From: an uncultured Eubacteriales bacterium
Lineage (GTDB): Bacteria; Bacillota; Clostridia; Oscillospirales; Acutalibacteraceae
Assembly (NCBI GenBank): GCA_934667845.1
Contig: CAKUMQ010000030.1
Coordinates: 1 to 31,799, forward strand
Direction of reading: 5' to 3'
Length of the DNA stretch: 31,799 nucleotides
In this document: piece after piece, positions 1 through 8,102 of the stretch
How positions within the stretch are numbered: the first letter of the stretch is position 1
Layout: each line of letters begins with the position of its first letter
The notes under the pieces: generated by a model
Database searches by the model: none
Told to the model about the DNA's origin: nothing
The model's input: only the letters and a program-made list of their open reading frames with translations
Program-made: the position numbers and the translations under genes

Positions 1-1460
1 GTCCTGGCCAATGCCAGCCGCTGCGCCTGTCCGCCGGACAGACGCGTTCCGCCGCTGCCGATCACGGTGTCGGCGCCGTCCTCCATTGCCGCCGCCTCGC
101 CGTCCAACGCAACCGCAGCAAAATACGGCTTGACGTCCTGCGTGCCGCCGCAAAGCACGTTGTTTTTCAGCGTGTCGGCGGAAAGCTCGGGGTCGTGTCC
201 CAGATACCCGACAGTCGCCGCGATCTCACGCGGAGAAAGGGAGGACAGCTCTCTCTCACCGAAACGGACGGAACCGCCATAGGGAGCTTCGCAGAGAAAC
301 ACCCGACCGAAAGTGGATTTGCCGCAGGCTACGGGACCGGTCACGCCGATCATGTCGCCGGGATGTGCCGTCAACGACAGCCCCGAAAAGACCGGGTTCT
401 CTCCATAGGCAAAGGAAAGGTTGGTGAGCGTCACATCGGCGCACGGCGGTATAACCAGTGCCGGCAGCGGCTCCGGCGACTTCATCAGCGGGCGGATCCG
501 TTTCCATGAGACCTCCGCCTTCTGCACGGAGTTGAACAGCTTGGCGACCTTAGAGGATTTGACCGTCAGCTTGGTAAAGCAGGAAAGAAAGGTGGTAAGC
601 GCTGCAATATCCCAGGCGTTCCAGCCCGTATGGAGCACATTTTTTGCGCCGAACCACAGGATAAACAGCACGCCCGCCTCCGATGCCGCAAGGTACAGCG
701 GCGGCAGCGCCGACTGCCACACATTGCTTTTCACGGCGGTTTTCTCATAGCTTCCCAGCGCTTCCTCATACTGCTTTGCCCTGACGTCCTCACAGCCGTA
801 TATACGATAGGTCACGGCATTTTCCGTGCGGTCCAGCGTTGCGCCGCTCAGCACTCCCGCCGCCTTTTTATACGCCGCCCCCGCACGCTGCACCGGCTTT
901 TTCATCCGCGCCGCGCAAAAATAAGAGATCGGGGTGAACATCAGGCTGAGCAAAGCCAGCCGCCAATCGTAGATCAAAAGCATCACCGCATACCCGACCA
1001 TCACCACGCCGGTGTCAAAGATCTCGGTGGTAAATTTACGCATCCCCTCCACGCAGTCGTCCACATCGGAGATGGCCTTGGTCATCAGCTCGCCAACACC
1101 CTCTTTTTCCAGAGACGGGCGGCTCTCACGCACCAGATTGGCGTAGAGGATCCCTTTCATCCGGCGGTTGATATTATTGGCAAAGCGGCGGACATAAAAG
1201 CGCTTGACAAACCGTGCCGCCTGCACGATCAGCACAACGGTAAGATAGGCGATCACCAGCATCGCCATTTTCGCGGCAGTTTCGTTTCCGCCGAGAATAT
1301 CGGCAAGGCATTGCGCAAGCCGCCCTTCAAACCACGGCGTGGCCAGCAATCCCACATTATACAGCACGCCGGAAAGCGTCACAAAGGTCAGCGACAGCCA
1401 TTCCGCGCGAAAATAGGACAGGATCCTGTCCGGAGAAAAGGCGCCTTTGCTTTTTCCCAT
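1..1460 (-). CDS. ABC transporter, permease-ATPase half-transporter (3' end beyond window)
   Basis: This reads as an ABC exporter half-transporter with a fused membrane domain and ATPase domain; about 486 codons are visible and the C-terminus, including Walker B and the H-loop, lies outside the window. The N-terminal 300 or so residues hold hydrophobic segments typical of an exporter transmembrane domain. The nucleotide-binding domain starts near residue 340. Its Walker A reads GPVACGKST, with Ala where the fourth position is normally Gly. The Q-loop position reads YLGHDPE, with His in place of Gln. The signature LSGGQ is intact close to the window edge. The ATG shares its A with the TGA stop of the upstream MarR gene (TGATG), so translation is probably coupled. 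The substrate cannot be told; MarR linkage suggests drug or peptide export. The degenerate ATPase may need a second ABC subunit encoded next to it. Confidence 0.88.
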   Translation of the reverse strand, partial: MGKSKGAFSPDRILSYFRAEWLSLTFVTLSGVLYNVGLLATPWFEGRLAQCLADILGGNETAAKMAMLVIAYLTVVLIVQAARFVKRFYVRRFANNINRRMKGILYANLVRESRPSLEKEGVGELMTKAISDVDDCVEGMRKFTTEIFDTGVVMVGYAVMLLIYDWRLALLSLMFTPISYFCAARMKKPVQRAGAAYKKAAGVLSGATLDRTENAVTYRIYGCEDVRAKQYEEALGSYEKTAVKSNVWQSALPPLYLAASEAGVLFILWFGAKNVLHTGWNAWDIAALTTFLSCFTKLTVKSSKVAKLFNSVQKAEVSWKRIRPLMKSPEPLPALVIPPCADVTLTNLSFAYGENPVFSGLSLTAHPGDMIGVTGPVACGKSTFGRVFLCEAPYGGSVRFGERELSSLSPREIAATVGYLGHDPELSADTLKNNVLCGGTQDVKPYFAAVALDGEAAAMEDGADTVIGSGGTRLSGGQAQRLALAR

Positions 1461-1924
1461 CACTTATTTCCCTTTTCGCTGCGGACAAAGTGCGGAAATC
1501 CCGCACGGCTTTCGGTCTTGGACGCGATATACAGCTTATCCAGCGATCCGGCAAAGACTGCCGCTTCCTCCGCGGTCAGAAATGTAGTCAGGTATTCGTA
1601 AAACGACGCCTCTATCTCTGCTTTGGAGGACTTCGTGCTTTCCGCCTTTTCGGTGGGATACAGCAGCTGACTGCGGCGGTCGTGCGGATCATCCCTGCGC
1701 AAAAGGAAGCCCTTGGTCTCGAGGTTTTTCGTCCGCCGTGCAACCGCGGCTTTATCCGCGTGCAGAAGCTCGGCAAGCCTCGCCTGCGTGCAGCCCGGGT
1801 TATGCCGCAATGCGTGGATCAGATCAATTTCCGCCGTGCCGATTCCCTCCTCGCGCAGGGAGAGCTGCACCAGCTTTTCCGCTTCACGCGCGATCTTCGT
1901 GATCTTTCGCTCTGTAATATCCAT
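1460..1924 (-). CDS. MarR-family transcriptional regulator
   Basis: A 154-residue winged-helix repressor of the MarR family, predicted to control itself and the downstream ABC exporter. The central segment has the family pattern: a helix-turn-helix around CTQARLAELLHADKAAVARR, then a wing with the DPHDRRSQ motif typical of MarR proteins (consensus DxRD/DRR). I chose the second ATG, at 1924, because GGAGG lies seven bases before it; an in-frame ATG at 1942 has no good Shine-Dalgarno. The stop overlaps the ABC start. The promoter at 1979-2006 and the inverted repeat at 1950-1977 lie directly upstream, the usual layout for MarR autorepression. The ligand is unknown. Confidence 0.9.
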   Translation of the reverse strand: MDITERKITKIAREAEKLVQLSLREEGIGTAEIDLIHALRHNPGCTQARLAELLHADKAAVARRTKNLETKGFLLRRDDPHDRRSQLLYPTEKAESTKSSKAEIEASFYEYLTTFLTAEEAAVFAGSLDKLYIASKTESRAGFPHFVRSEKGNK

Positions 1925-1949
1925 ATGATCGCCTCCGGTCATTCACTTT

Positions 1950-1977
1950 GTTGTATGTACATAGTTGTATCTACAAC
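1950..1977 (-). promoter_or_regulatory. Probable MarR operator
   Basis: On the minus strand a GTTGTA half-site and a TACAAC half-site bound a 28-base region that also contains the internal palindromes GTTGT-N4-ACAAC and TATGTACATA. It sits immediately downstream of the -10 box, over the expected transcription start and between promoter and Shine-Dalgarno. Binding by the adjacent MarR protein is inferred. Confidence 0.65.
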
Positions 1978-1978
1978 C

Positions 1979-2006
1979 ATTATAGTCAGAGCCGGAAATT
2001 TGTCAA
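1979..2006 (-). promoter_or_regulatory. Housekeeping promoter of the marR-ABC operon
   Basis: The minus strand reads TTGACA, 16 bases, TATAAT: full-consensus -35 and -10 boxes with a slightly short spacer. It faces the MarR gene. Such a strong promoter is expected to be held off by a repressor. Confidence 0.85.
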
Positions 2007-2088
2007 GAGCCATATTCGGCAGATCCGCCGTCTGTCTTTCTGTCACCCCTGCCGGTATTGCTGCGTTTACCGCAAAAAACGGCAGGCT

Positions 2089-2124
2089 GAAAAAGTTTGA
2101 GCGCCGGGATCACTCCCGACGCTC
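2089..2124 (-). terminator. Rho-independent terminator of the XRE/DUF3169 operon
   Basis: On the minus strand an 11-base stem GAGCGtCGGGA pairs with TCCCGGCGCTC around a four-base loop (one mismatch), followed by AAACTTTTTC. It lies about 50 bases after the stop of the 116-residue protein gene. Confidence 0.7.
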
Positions 2125-2175
2125 GTTTACGGTCACCGACCGGATATCCCCGATTATTCAAAGCGCGACCGGCAC

Positions 2176-2526
2176 TCAGGCGAAAACCTGCTTCTTTTTA
2201 CCGTTTTTGTTGCGCGGCCACTCGCGGATGCGGGTGATGTATTCCAGATTGACCGCCTCGATGCCCTCCTTCTTTTCCACAATGATGCCGCCGTCCGTCA
2301 CCTCTTTGATCGTGCCCTGGATGCCCGAATCCGTGCTCATCACGGTGTAAATGATGCACTCTTTTCCGATAAACTGTTTTGCCAGCTCTTTCATATGAAT
2401 ACTCTCCTTGTTCTGTTTTTTTCGGTTCAGAATATGTATGATCGCCGCCATTTTTCTCTGCCGTATGATCCGGGGGATGATCACAAGGACAAGAATGGCA
2501 AACAAAATAATATAAAGACTGTCCAT
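2176..2526 (-). CDS. Small membrane-anchored protein of unknown function
   Basis: A 116-residue protein that I cannot assign to a named family. Residues 4-20 form one transmembrane segment followed by a basic stretch (RQRKM), so the rest is predicted to be cytoplasmic. Residues 45-105 look like a small beta-rich domain (IGKECIIYTV, then a GTIKEV turn and an EAVNLEYITRI strand), similar in style to Sm- or SH3-like barrels. The start is supported by AGGAGGAG before the ATG. A second strong Shine-Dalgarno inside the gene precedes Met45, so a 72-residue soluble form starting at 2394 is possible. It is the last gene of the XRE-DUF3169 operon, 37 bases after the preceding stop, and is followed by a terminator. 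YajC-like was considered, but there is no clear sequence match. Confidence 0.72.
   Translation of the reverse strand: MDSLYIILFAILVLVIIPRIIRQRKMAAIIHILNRKKQNKESIHMKELAKQFIGKECIIYTVMSTDSGIQGTIKEVTDGGIIVEKKEGIEAVNLEYITRIREWPRNKNGKKKQVFA
2404..2409 (-). promoter_or_regulatory. Internal Shine-Dalgarno for an in-frame second start
   Basis: AAGGAG on the minus strand lies nine bases before an in-frame ATG at 2394 (Met45 of the 116-residue protein). It would yield a soluble protein lacking the transmembrane anchor. The match and spacing are as good as at the first start; use in the cell is inferred. Confidence 0.5.
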
Positions 2527-2563
2527 TTTCTCCTCCTGTCTGTTTTGCCCTATACTTCAAGTC

Positions 2564-3355
2564 TCAGGAGATCTTGACACCGGCTTGGGAATATCGCATG
2601 GCCTCCCGGCAGTACACGGATTGGTTGACGATCCAAATGAGACACACGGTAAAAGAGGGCAGAAATCCGGTATCAAACAGCAGCGCACAAACGGTCAGCA
2701 CGCCCGACAATACGGCACACACCTTATTGGTTGCGGAATACGCTTTGAATGCACACTTGCCGATCAGAATTTTTTCCGCCTCATCGCAATCCCCTACCCA
2801 TTTCTTCTGAAATTTCATGTCATAAAACGATGCCTTTTTCTCGGGACTGATCTGCTTTGCCGTGTCCACACATTTCTGCCCGATGATCAGCATCTCGACC
2901 ACAATAACTATAAAAGCCGCAATAGCGATAAAATACAGCGCCGTCAGCTCCCTGCTTTCAAAGATGGCAAATCCGCCCGAATAGGACGCCGCCAAAAGAA
3001 AACAGGAAAGAATAAGGGATGCGCCGCTGATCCAGGTCACGGCGGACAGCCTTCTGTCGACGGCACGGGAAATTGCTTCATCCTCCCCGTCCCATACTCC
3101 CAGCAGCCTTCTGGCGCTTCGGTAGATCGGAACACAGACCGCCGGCACAATAACGGCAACCGCCACGGTAATCCATGGGGCAATGTACATACCGAAAAAG
3201 GCGCCGGTCCTTTTCAGCGCGCCGGTCAGCGTATTGAGTCCGTATTCGGCGGCAAGAAAGCCAAAGACAAATCCCGCAATCAGCAGCGCCGCCATGATCG
3301 CCAAAAATTTCGGCAGCGCCTTGCGGTTGGCGTCCCTGATCGCATCATTTTTCAT
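2564..3355 (-). CDS. DUF3169-like six-helix membrane protein
   Basis: A 263-residue integral membrane protein with about six predicted helices (roughly residues 15-36, 56-78, 106-125, 136-159, 210-227 and 230-247). Length, topology and pairing with a 68-residue XRE regulator match the DUF3169 family of Firmicutes, whose biochemical role is not established. The ATG comes one base after the regulator's stop, and its AGGAGG lies inside the regulator's last codons, so the two are translationally linked. The family name rests on memory of the pattern, not on a search. No catalytic motif is visible. Confidence 0.75.
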   Translation of the reverse strand: MKNDAIRDANRKALPKFLAIMAALLIAGFVFGFLAAEYGLNTLTGALKRTGAFFGMYIAPWITVAVAVIVPAVCVPIYRSARRLLGVWDGEDEAISRAVDRRLSAVTWISGASLILSCFLLAASYSGGFAIFESRELTALYFIAIAAFIVIVVEMLIIGQKCVDTAKQISPEKKASFYDMKFQKKWVGDCDEAEKILIGKCAFKAYSATNKVCAVLSGVLTVCALLFDTGFLPSFTVCLIWIVNQSVYCREAMRYSQAGVKIS

Positions 3356-3356
3356 T

Positions 3357-3563
3357 TTACGTTTCCTCCTGCAAATAGAAAACTTCTTCTACTGTCACGC
3401 CGCACACCCGCGCGATCGTCAAGGCAAGGGTGACAGACGGCGAATAATCTCCCCGTTCGATCAGACTTATCGTCTGCCGCGATACGCCGCATAGGCGTCC
3501 CATCTCCTGCTGATTGACATTCAGCGCGGCTCTGCGCTCTTTTAATCGGTTTCGCAGTATCAT
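3357..3563 (-). CDS. XRE-family small transcriptional regulator
   Basis: A 68-residue single-domain helix-turn-helix protein. The HTH core is visible as QQEMGRLCGVSRQTISLIERG, followed by the PSVTLALTIARVCGVTVEEVF tail typical of the short Xre/Cro-like regulators found beside membrane proteins. It has no effector domain. GGAGAGG precedes the ATG. It is the first gene of a three-gene operon and is probably an autorepressor: the promoter directly upstream is overlaid by several TGACAA repeats, including two inverted pairs. The signal it senses is unknown. Confidence 0.9.
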   Translation of the reverse strand: MILRNRLKERRAALNVNQQEMGRLCGVSRQTISLIERGDYSPSVTLALTIARVCGVTVEEVFYLQEET

Positions 3564-3578
3564 ATAACCTCTCCGTCC

Positions 3579-3616
3579 GACAATTTTCTTTGTCTATATG
3601 ACAAATATCATTGTCA
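3579..3616 (-). promoter_or_regulatory. Paired TGACAA inverted-repeat operators
   Basis: Two inverted repeats lie between the -10 box and the XRE start codon: TGACAA-N6-TTGTCA at 3599-3616 and GACAA-N6-TTGTC at 3579-3594. More TGACAA copies occur inside the promoter itself, one of them part of the -35. Their position suggests cooperative binding by the XRE protein. Confidence 0.7.
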
Positions 3617-3622
3617 TAATGC

Positions 3623-3651
3623 AGTATACTCTTGTCATTTGGATTTGTCAA
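3623..3651 (-). promoter_or_regulatory. Housekeeping promoter of the XRE-DUF3169 operon
   Basis: TTGACA, 17 bases, TATACT on the minus strand. The -35 and the spacer overlap TGACAA motifs. Confidence 0.85.
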
Positions 3652-3697
3652 GAGATTTTATGCAGAAAATTCTTCTCTCTGCCGCATTTTTAAAAAT

Positions 3698-3741
3698 AAT
3701 GACCCGGGAAGCCTTGATCAAACAAGGTTTCCCGGGTCATT
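3698..3741 (-). terminator. Terminator downstream of the class A PBP gene
   Basis: A 19-base almost perfect stem (AATGACCCGGGAAaCCTTG with its complement) closes a six-base loop. On the minus strand it is followed by a U-rich run, ATTTTTAAAA. It lies about 30 bases past the PBP stop. Confidence 0.85.
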
Positions 3742-3773
3742 GCACAGTCTTTTACGGTATCAGAGCGTCTGCG

Positions 3774-6071
3774 TTATTCCTGCGGCGCGGCAGACGAGGT
3801 CGATTCCGTCGTGCCCGAGCCGGAGGTGAATGTGGAAAACGGCGTCAACGTGGTATTCAGCACACTGCCGGTCGTCGACTGCGCACTGCCGGTCGTTGCC
3901 GAGGACGCCGTTCCCGACCCGTGGAGCGTGCAGGGATCCGGCATGAAGTTCTCTTTATACACGCCGACATAGGTGCTGGTGCAGCCCTTTGTCGCGATCA
4001 TGCCGGTCTTGCGGCAGTATTTTGTCTCCACGATTCCCTCGGGGCGGTCAAACGCCGCCTTGGTCTTGTTTTTGTGCAGAGCTACCATCGCCTTATTCAT
4101 CAGCGGACGGGCATATTTCTGGCTGGATTTCAGGTTCTTGTTGTAGTCGTACCCGAACCAGCTGGCGCCGACATAATATTTCGTACCGGCGCAGAAATAC
4201 ACATCGCGGTCGCCGTTGGCGGTGCCGGAGGTCGTGCCGGTCTTGGCGAAGATCTCCCATCCGGTCCAGTAACGGCGAATATCGCGGCCTGAACCGGCAG
4301 AGCCGGTCACGACCTCCTGCAGCAGACGGTTGACGATATACGCGGAATCTGCCGAAATGGCCTGAACAGATTTCGGCTTCTTCTCGAGCAGCGTCTCATC
4401 GCCGCGGGTCACGGAATAATACGACCACGGCTCATTGTACACGCCGCCGTTGCCGAAGATCTGGTAGCCCGCGCACATCTCCTTGACGGTCACGCCCTCG
4501 GTCAACGCGCCGAGCGCCAGCGGCGCCATATCCATATCCGTCAGCACACGCCCGTCCTCGGTGCGGTAGGTCTTATACATATGCGAAAATCCGAGCGTGC
4601 TGGTCATAAAGTCAAAGCTGTTCTTCGGCGTCAGCGTCTGCAGAAGACGCGCAGGCACGGTGTTGAGCGAATCCTGGATCGCATAGTTGAGCAGGACATC
4701 GCCGTTATCGCGCAGGCTGGCGCGGTAGTTTGTCGGCCAGCGCTTGCCGTTGGGCAGCGTGATATAGCAGTCGCGCACCAGCGAGGAATAGTGCACAAGA
4801 TTGTATTGCAGCGACAGCGCATATACCGACAGCGGTTTAATTGCCGAGCCGGGCTGACGGGTCGTCTGGGTCGAACGGTTCTGGATGCGGCTTGCGGTCT
4901 TGAGACCGCGGCCGCCGATGGTCACGGCAATGCGTCCGTCATAATTCATGATGACAAGACCCGTCTGCGGATCCTCCGCGTCGCCGCTGATCTTTTTCGG
5001 ATAGTTGCTCTCATCCGCATAGATCTTTTCCACCGCCTCCTGCTCGGAGCGGATCTCGGCGGAATAGATGTTCAGACCGCCGTAAAACACCAGACTCTGC
5101 GCGTAATTGTAGGAATAGCCGTAGGTCTCCATGAGGTCATTGATAACGTCCTCGATCACCATATCGGTATAGTAGTCGTAGACCGTGCCGACACTGGTGC
5201 GGCGGCGAAGCACATATTCCTCGCCGAGCGCCTGCTTGTATTCATCCTCCGTAATAAACCCGCAGTCATACATTTTGGTCAGCACGAGCCGCTGACGGCG
5301 GCGCGCCGCCTCCGGGCGCTCATAGGGGTCATACAGCGACGGGTTATTGGTCACGCCCGCCATCAGTGCGCATTCCGCCAGTGTACAGTCGCGCAGATCC
5401 TTATTGAAATACACATTTGCCGCGTAGCCGACGCCGACGATATTCTCCGACATCGGCATGACGTTCAGATAGGCTTCAATGATATCGTCTTTTGTATAAG
5501 AGGTGCCCTTTTCCAGCTCAAGGGACTGCAAGATCTCCGTGATCTTTGTCTCAATGCGGCGCTTTTCGGGCGAGTTATTCTCATTGAGGATCTTGATCAG
5601 CTGCTGAGTGATCGTCGAGCCGCCGAACCGGCGGTTCGAAAGCTTCAGATAATTCAGCACTTCGTTGACAAACGCCGAAACGGTGCGCTTCCAGTCCACA
5701 CCGTTATGGTCCAGAAAGCGCTCATCCTCAATGGCGATGATCGCGTATTTCATGTAGACCGGCATATCCTCAAGCGAGGTCCAGATCTGATTTGCGCCCT
5801 GCAGCTTCAGATCCTCGACCCACTCGCCGGTCTTTTCGTCCTTGATATAGATGTAGCTGCTTCCCTCCGCGCTGGCCTGATTGAGGTTCGGGAGATTCTT
5901 CGTGCCGTCAAAATTCACGGACACATAAATAGCCATCACGGAAACAACCAGGCTGACGGTGATCACACCCACCAGCATAAGCGTCAGTACGATTTTGGCG
6001 ATCGCGCCGAGCGTTTTCCGCACGACAGCAACCGACGGGCGGTGAAACCACTTCTTGCGGTCAGTTCCCAT
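3774..6071 (-). CDS. Class A penicillin-binding protein (glycosyltransferase/transpeptidase)
   Basis: A 765-residue bifunctional peptidoglycan synthase that polymerises lipid II and cross-links stem peptides outside the membrane. A cytoplasmic N-terminus is followed by one transmembrane helix at about 21-48. The GT51 domain shows EDERF with catalytic Glu115 and GGSTITQQ at 150-157. The transpeptidase domain has the three penicillin-binding motifs: SAIK with nucleophile Ser409, SLN at 468-470 and KTG at 610-612. After about residue 715 comes a Ser/Thr/Gly-rich tail, probably a disordered wall-spanning extension. GGAGG lies 11 bases before the ATG. It is a single-gene unit with its own promoter at 6139-6167 and terminator at 3698-3741. 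It fits the PBP1a/PonA type; I give no symbol because Clostridia often carry several paralogues. Confidence 0.95.
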   Translation of the reverse strand: MGTDRKKWFHRPSVAVVRKTLGAIAKIVLTLMLVGVITVSLVVSVMAIYVSVNFDGTKNLPNLNQASAEGSSYIYIKDEKTGEWVEDLKLQGANQIWTSLEDMPVYMKYAIIAIEDERFLDHNGVDWKRTVSAFVNEVLNYLKLSNRRFGGSTITQQLIKILNENNSPEKRRIETKITEILQSLELEKGTSYTKDDIIEAYLNVMPMSENIVGVGYAANVYFNKDLRDCTLAECALMAGVTNNPSLYDPYERPEAARRRQRLVLTKMYDCGFITEDEYKQALGEEYVLRRRTSVGTVYDYYTDMVIEDVINDLMETYGYSYNYAQSLVFYGGLNIYSAEIRSEQEAVEKIYADESNYPKKISGDAEDPQTGLVIMNYDGRIAVTIGGRGLKTASRIQNRSTQTTRQPGSAIKPLSVYALSLQYNLVHYSSLVRDCYITLPNGKRWPTNYRASLRDNGDVLLNYAIQDSLNTVPARLLQTLTPKNSFDFMTSTLGFSHMYKTYRTEDGRVLTDMDMAPLALGALTEGVTVKEMCAGYQIFGNGGVYNEPWSYYSVTRGDETLLEKKPKSVQAISADSAYIVNRLLQEVVTGSAGSGRDIRRYWTGWEIFAKTGTTSGTANGDRDVYFCAGTKYYVGASWFGYDYNKNLKSSQKYARPLMNKAMVALHKNKTKAAFDRPEGIVETKYCRKTGMIATKGCTSTYVGVYKENFMPDPCTLHGSGTASSATTGSAQSTTGSVLNTTLTPFSTFTSGSGTTESTSSAAPQE

Positions 6072-6138
6072 ACGTCACCGATCCTCCTTATCCGCAAAGC
6101 CCGGTTTTACGGGCTGCATTTCTGCCTATACGGTATGT

Positions 6139-6167
6139 ATTTTACCTCATTTGAAGCCAAAAGTCAA
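6139..6167 (-). promoter_or_regulatory. Promoter of the class A PBP gene
   Basis: TTGACT, 17 bases, TAAAAT on the minus strand, about 70 bases before the PBP start. The 230-base gap up to the glycosyltransferase gene holds no other gene that I can support. Confidence 0.7.
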
Positions 6168-6300
6168 ATCTTACCGCATAACTTTTTGGTCTGCGGAGAA
6201 AAACCCGCGGTTACTGCTTGGTCAAAAGGCGGTTTTTGTCGTTTTTCGTCCGAAAACGCCCCACAATACCCGCTTCGGCACATCATAAAGTCTCGCACCT

Positions 6301-8061
6301 TTACATGCCATCGGCAAACAACGCGTCAAACTGCGCCGCCGACCGCCGCCGTTCTTCCTCCTCGTCAAACGGCGCCCACGCCTTTTCGGGAGCCGCCATC
6401 AGCTCCCGCATACCGGCACAGATCCCGTTGGGCGTCTGATCGACCGTGATCTGCCCGCCGGGAACGGAGACAGAGGATGCGGCGGGATAATCGGACAAAA
6501 CGATCGGCAGTCCCAAAATACGCGCCTCGATAACCGCCAGTCCCATCGCCTCATAATGTGACACGAACACAAACGCGTCGAAATGCTTCAAATAGGCAAA
6601 CGGATTTTGCAGATCGCCGGTAAACGTCACCTTATCGGCGACCGCAAACTCCGCCGCCAATGCACGGAGCTTGTCCTCCCACTCCCCGCTGCCGATCAGC
6701 GTAAGGCGCACACGGTCGTTTTCCCCTGCCAAACGGGCAAAGGCACGGATCAGAGCATCCTGATTTTTTTCCGGCGAGAGCCGCCCCATCGTCACGAAGG
6801 AAAAACAGGCGGGATCCGGCATGGGGGCGCGAAGGGAGGTGCTGCTCATGTCTCCGTCGCCGTAATACGCCTTACCGTCCCGCACAAGGGTGCAATCGGC
6901 AGCCGCTTTTTGCCGGACAGCATCGGCGTCGATCAGATTATTGCAGAAAACAAAGCGCTCCTCCTGCCCGGGCAAAGCAAAATTACGGCGATTCTGCGCA
7001 TAGACCGCCGCAGAAGCCGACACAACCCGGTCAAACCGCGGATACAGCTGTGTCACCACGGAGAGACCGGCGCAGAAATACCGGTAGCGGCGCTGTTTTC
7101 CCTTATCGCGGTTGGTCATATCCCGCCGGATATCGTTGTGCTGCCAGATCAGGCGGCGGGCGCACGGGATCTGCAGAAAAAGCAGCGGATAATAGGCACC
7201 GTAGCCGGAATAATCGACCAGGGCATCAAACTGCGCCAGACCGACCCGCCGTTTCGCCTCTCTCGCCAAAAATGCCCGCAGCGGCAAATTGGCGCGGTTG
7301 TCGGGATCGCCGCCGCGGCGCGACAGCCGCCACCAACAGAACCATTCCCGCAGCGTCGCCGCACGGGAACCGGACGAGGGCAGGATGCGCACCCATTCCG
7401 GCAGCGAGGACAGCATATCCCTTGCGGCGGCGGGCACGGTCTCCGGCAATAAAAGCGTAATGTCATACCGCGCGGGATCAAGAGACCGCAGACGGTATAC
7501 AAGCGAGGTGGTCACGCCGTTCACGGCAAGCGATCCGCCGTAGATCAGCAGCCGCCGGGACGCCGCGGCGCTCTGCTCCGGCACGGGATCCGGTGCCAAT
7601 CCGCACAGCGCCTGTATGCGCATATCTTCGGCAGAGCCGTCGGGCAATGCGACGATTCTGCCGGAAAAAATCGGGCCGACACGTTTTTGCAGCGCGGGCA
7701 GATGCGTTTTTGCAACGACAAGCACCGCCGCCGACAAAAGCTGCGGCAGCGAAAACGACGCGCCGCCGTCTGTCAGCAGCAGCCGCAGCGTTTGCCCCTC
7801 CCGCACGGAATACCAGGCGGGAAGCGGCGCGGCGGCACAGATGACCGCCGCCCGGGCCAGCTCACGCGGCGTAAACGCCGCCGTGTGGACGTCCGCCCCC
7901 GTTTGCCGCCACGCAACGGCATATTCAGGCGGCAAATGCCGATCGAGCAATACGCGATTTGATTTCAGCGGTGTGTGCAGGCAAAGCCGCGCATACCGGC
8001 AGGATGAAGAAAAGGGAGACAGGCGTCTCCCCATTCGTCCGATTCGACGGAATAAAGACAT
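6301..8061 (-). CDS. Family 4 glycosyltransferase
   Basis: A 586-residue protein whose C-terminal half is a GT-B fold retaining glycosyltransferase. It shows the GRLSPEKNQDALIRAF signature and the EX7E motif (EAMGLAVIE) that holds the sugar nucleotide. Residues about 168-215 begin a second Rossmann half (LLIYGGSLAVNGVTTSLVYRL). The first 165 residues precede the usual GT4 start and are an extension I do not recognise; they recall N-terminal regions of teichoic-acid-type polymer enzymes, but that is weak. There is no transmembrane segment, so it probably acts at the cytoplasmic membrane face on a cell-surface polymer. GGAGGGAG precedes the ATG. It is the last gene of the dnaX-ybaB-recR-smpB run, 41 bases after smpB. 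Donor and acceptor cannot be inferred. Confidence 0.85.
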   Translation of the reverse strand: MSLFRRIGRMGRRLSPFSSSCRYARLCLHTPLKSNRVLLDRHLPPEYAVAWRQTGADVHTAAFTPRELARAAVICAAAPLPAWYSVREGQTLRLLLTDGGASFSLPQLLSAAVLVVAKTHLPALQKRVGPIFSGRIVALPDGSAEDMRIQALCGLAPDPVPEQSAAASRRLLIYGGSLAVNGVTTSLVYRLRSLDPARYDITLLLPETVPAAARDMLSSLPEWVRILPSSGSRAATLREWFCWWRLSRRGGDPDNRANLPLRAFLAREAKRRVGLAQFDALVDYSGYGAYYPLLFLQIPCARRLIWQHNDIRRDMTNRDKGKQRRYRYFCAGLSVVTQLYPRFDRVVSASAAVYAQNRRNFALPGQEERFVFCNNLIDADAVRQKAAADCTLVRDGKAYYGDGDMSSTSLRAPMPDPACFSFVTMGRLSPEKNQDALIRAFARLAGENDRVRLTLIGSGEWEDKLRALAAEFAVADKVTFTGDLQNPFAYLKHFDAFVFVSHYEAMGLAVIEARILGLPIVLSDYPAASSVSVPGGQITVDQTPNGICAGMRELMAAPEKAWAPFDEEEERRRSAAQFDALFADGM

Positions 8062-8102
8062 CCCGCTCCCTCCGTTTTTCTCCGGCGGCAGTTAAGTGCC
8101 GC

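Noticed and set aside
630..1601. 323-codon plus-strand open frame near the window start
   Set aside because: It lies opposite the ABC transporter and marR and crosses their coupled junction.
4581..6449. 622-codon plus-strand open frame opposite the PBP gene
   Set aside because: Antisense shadow of the class A PBP; it also crosses the PBP promoter.
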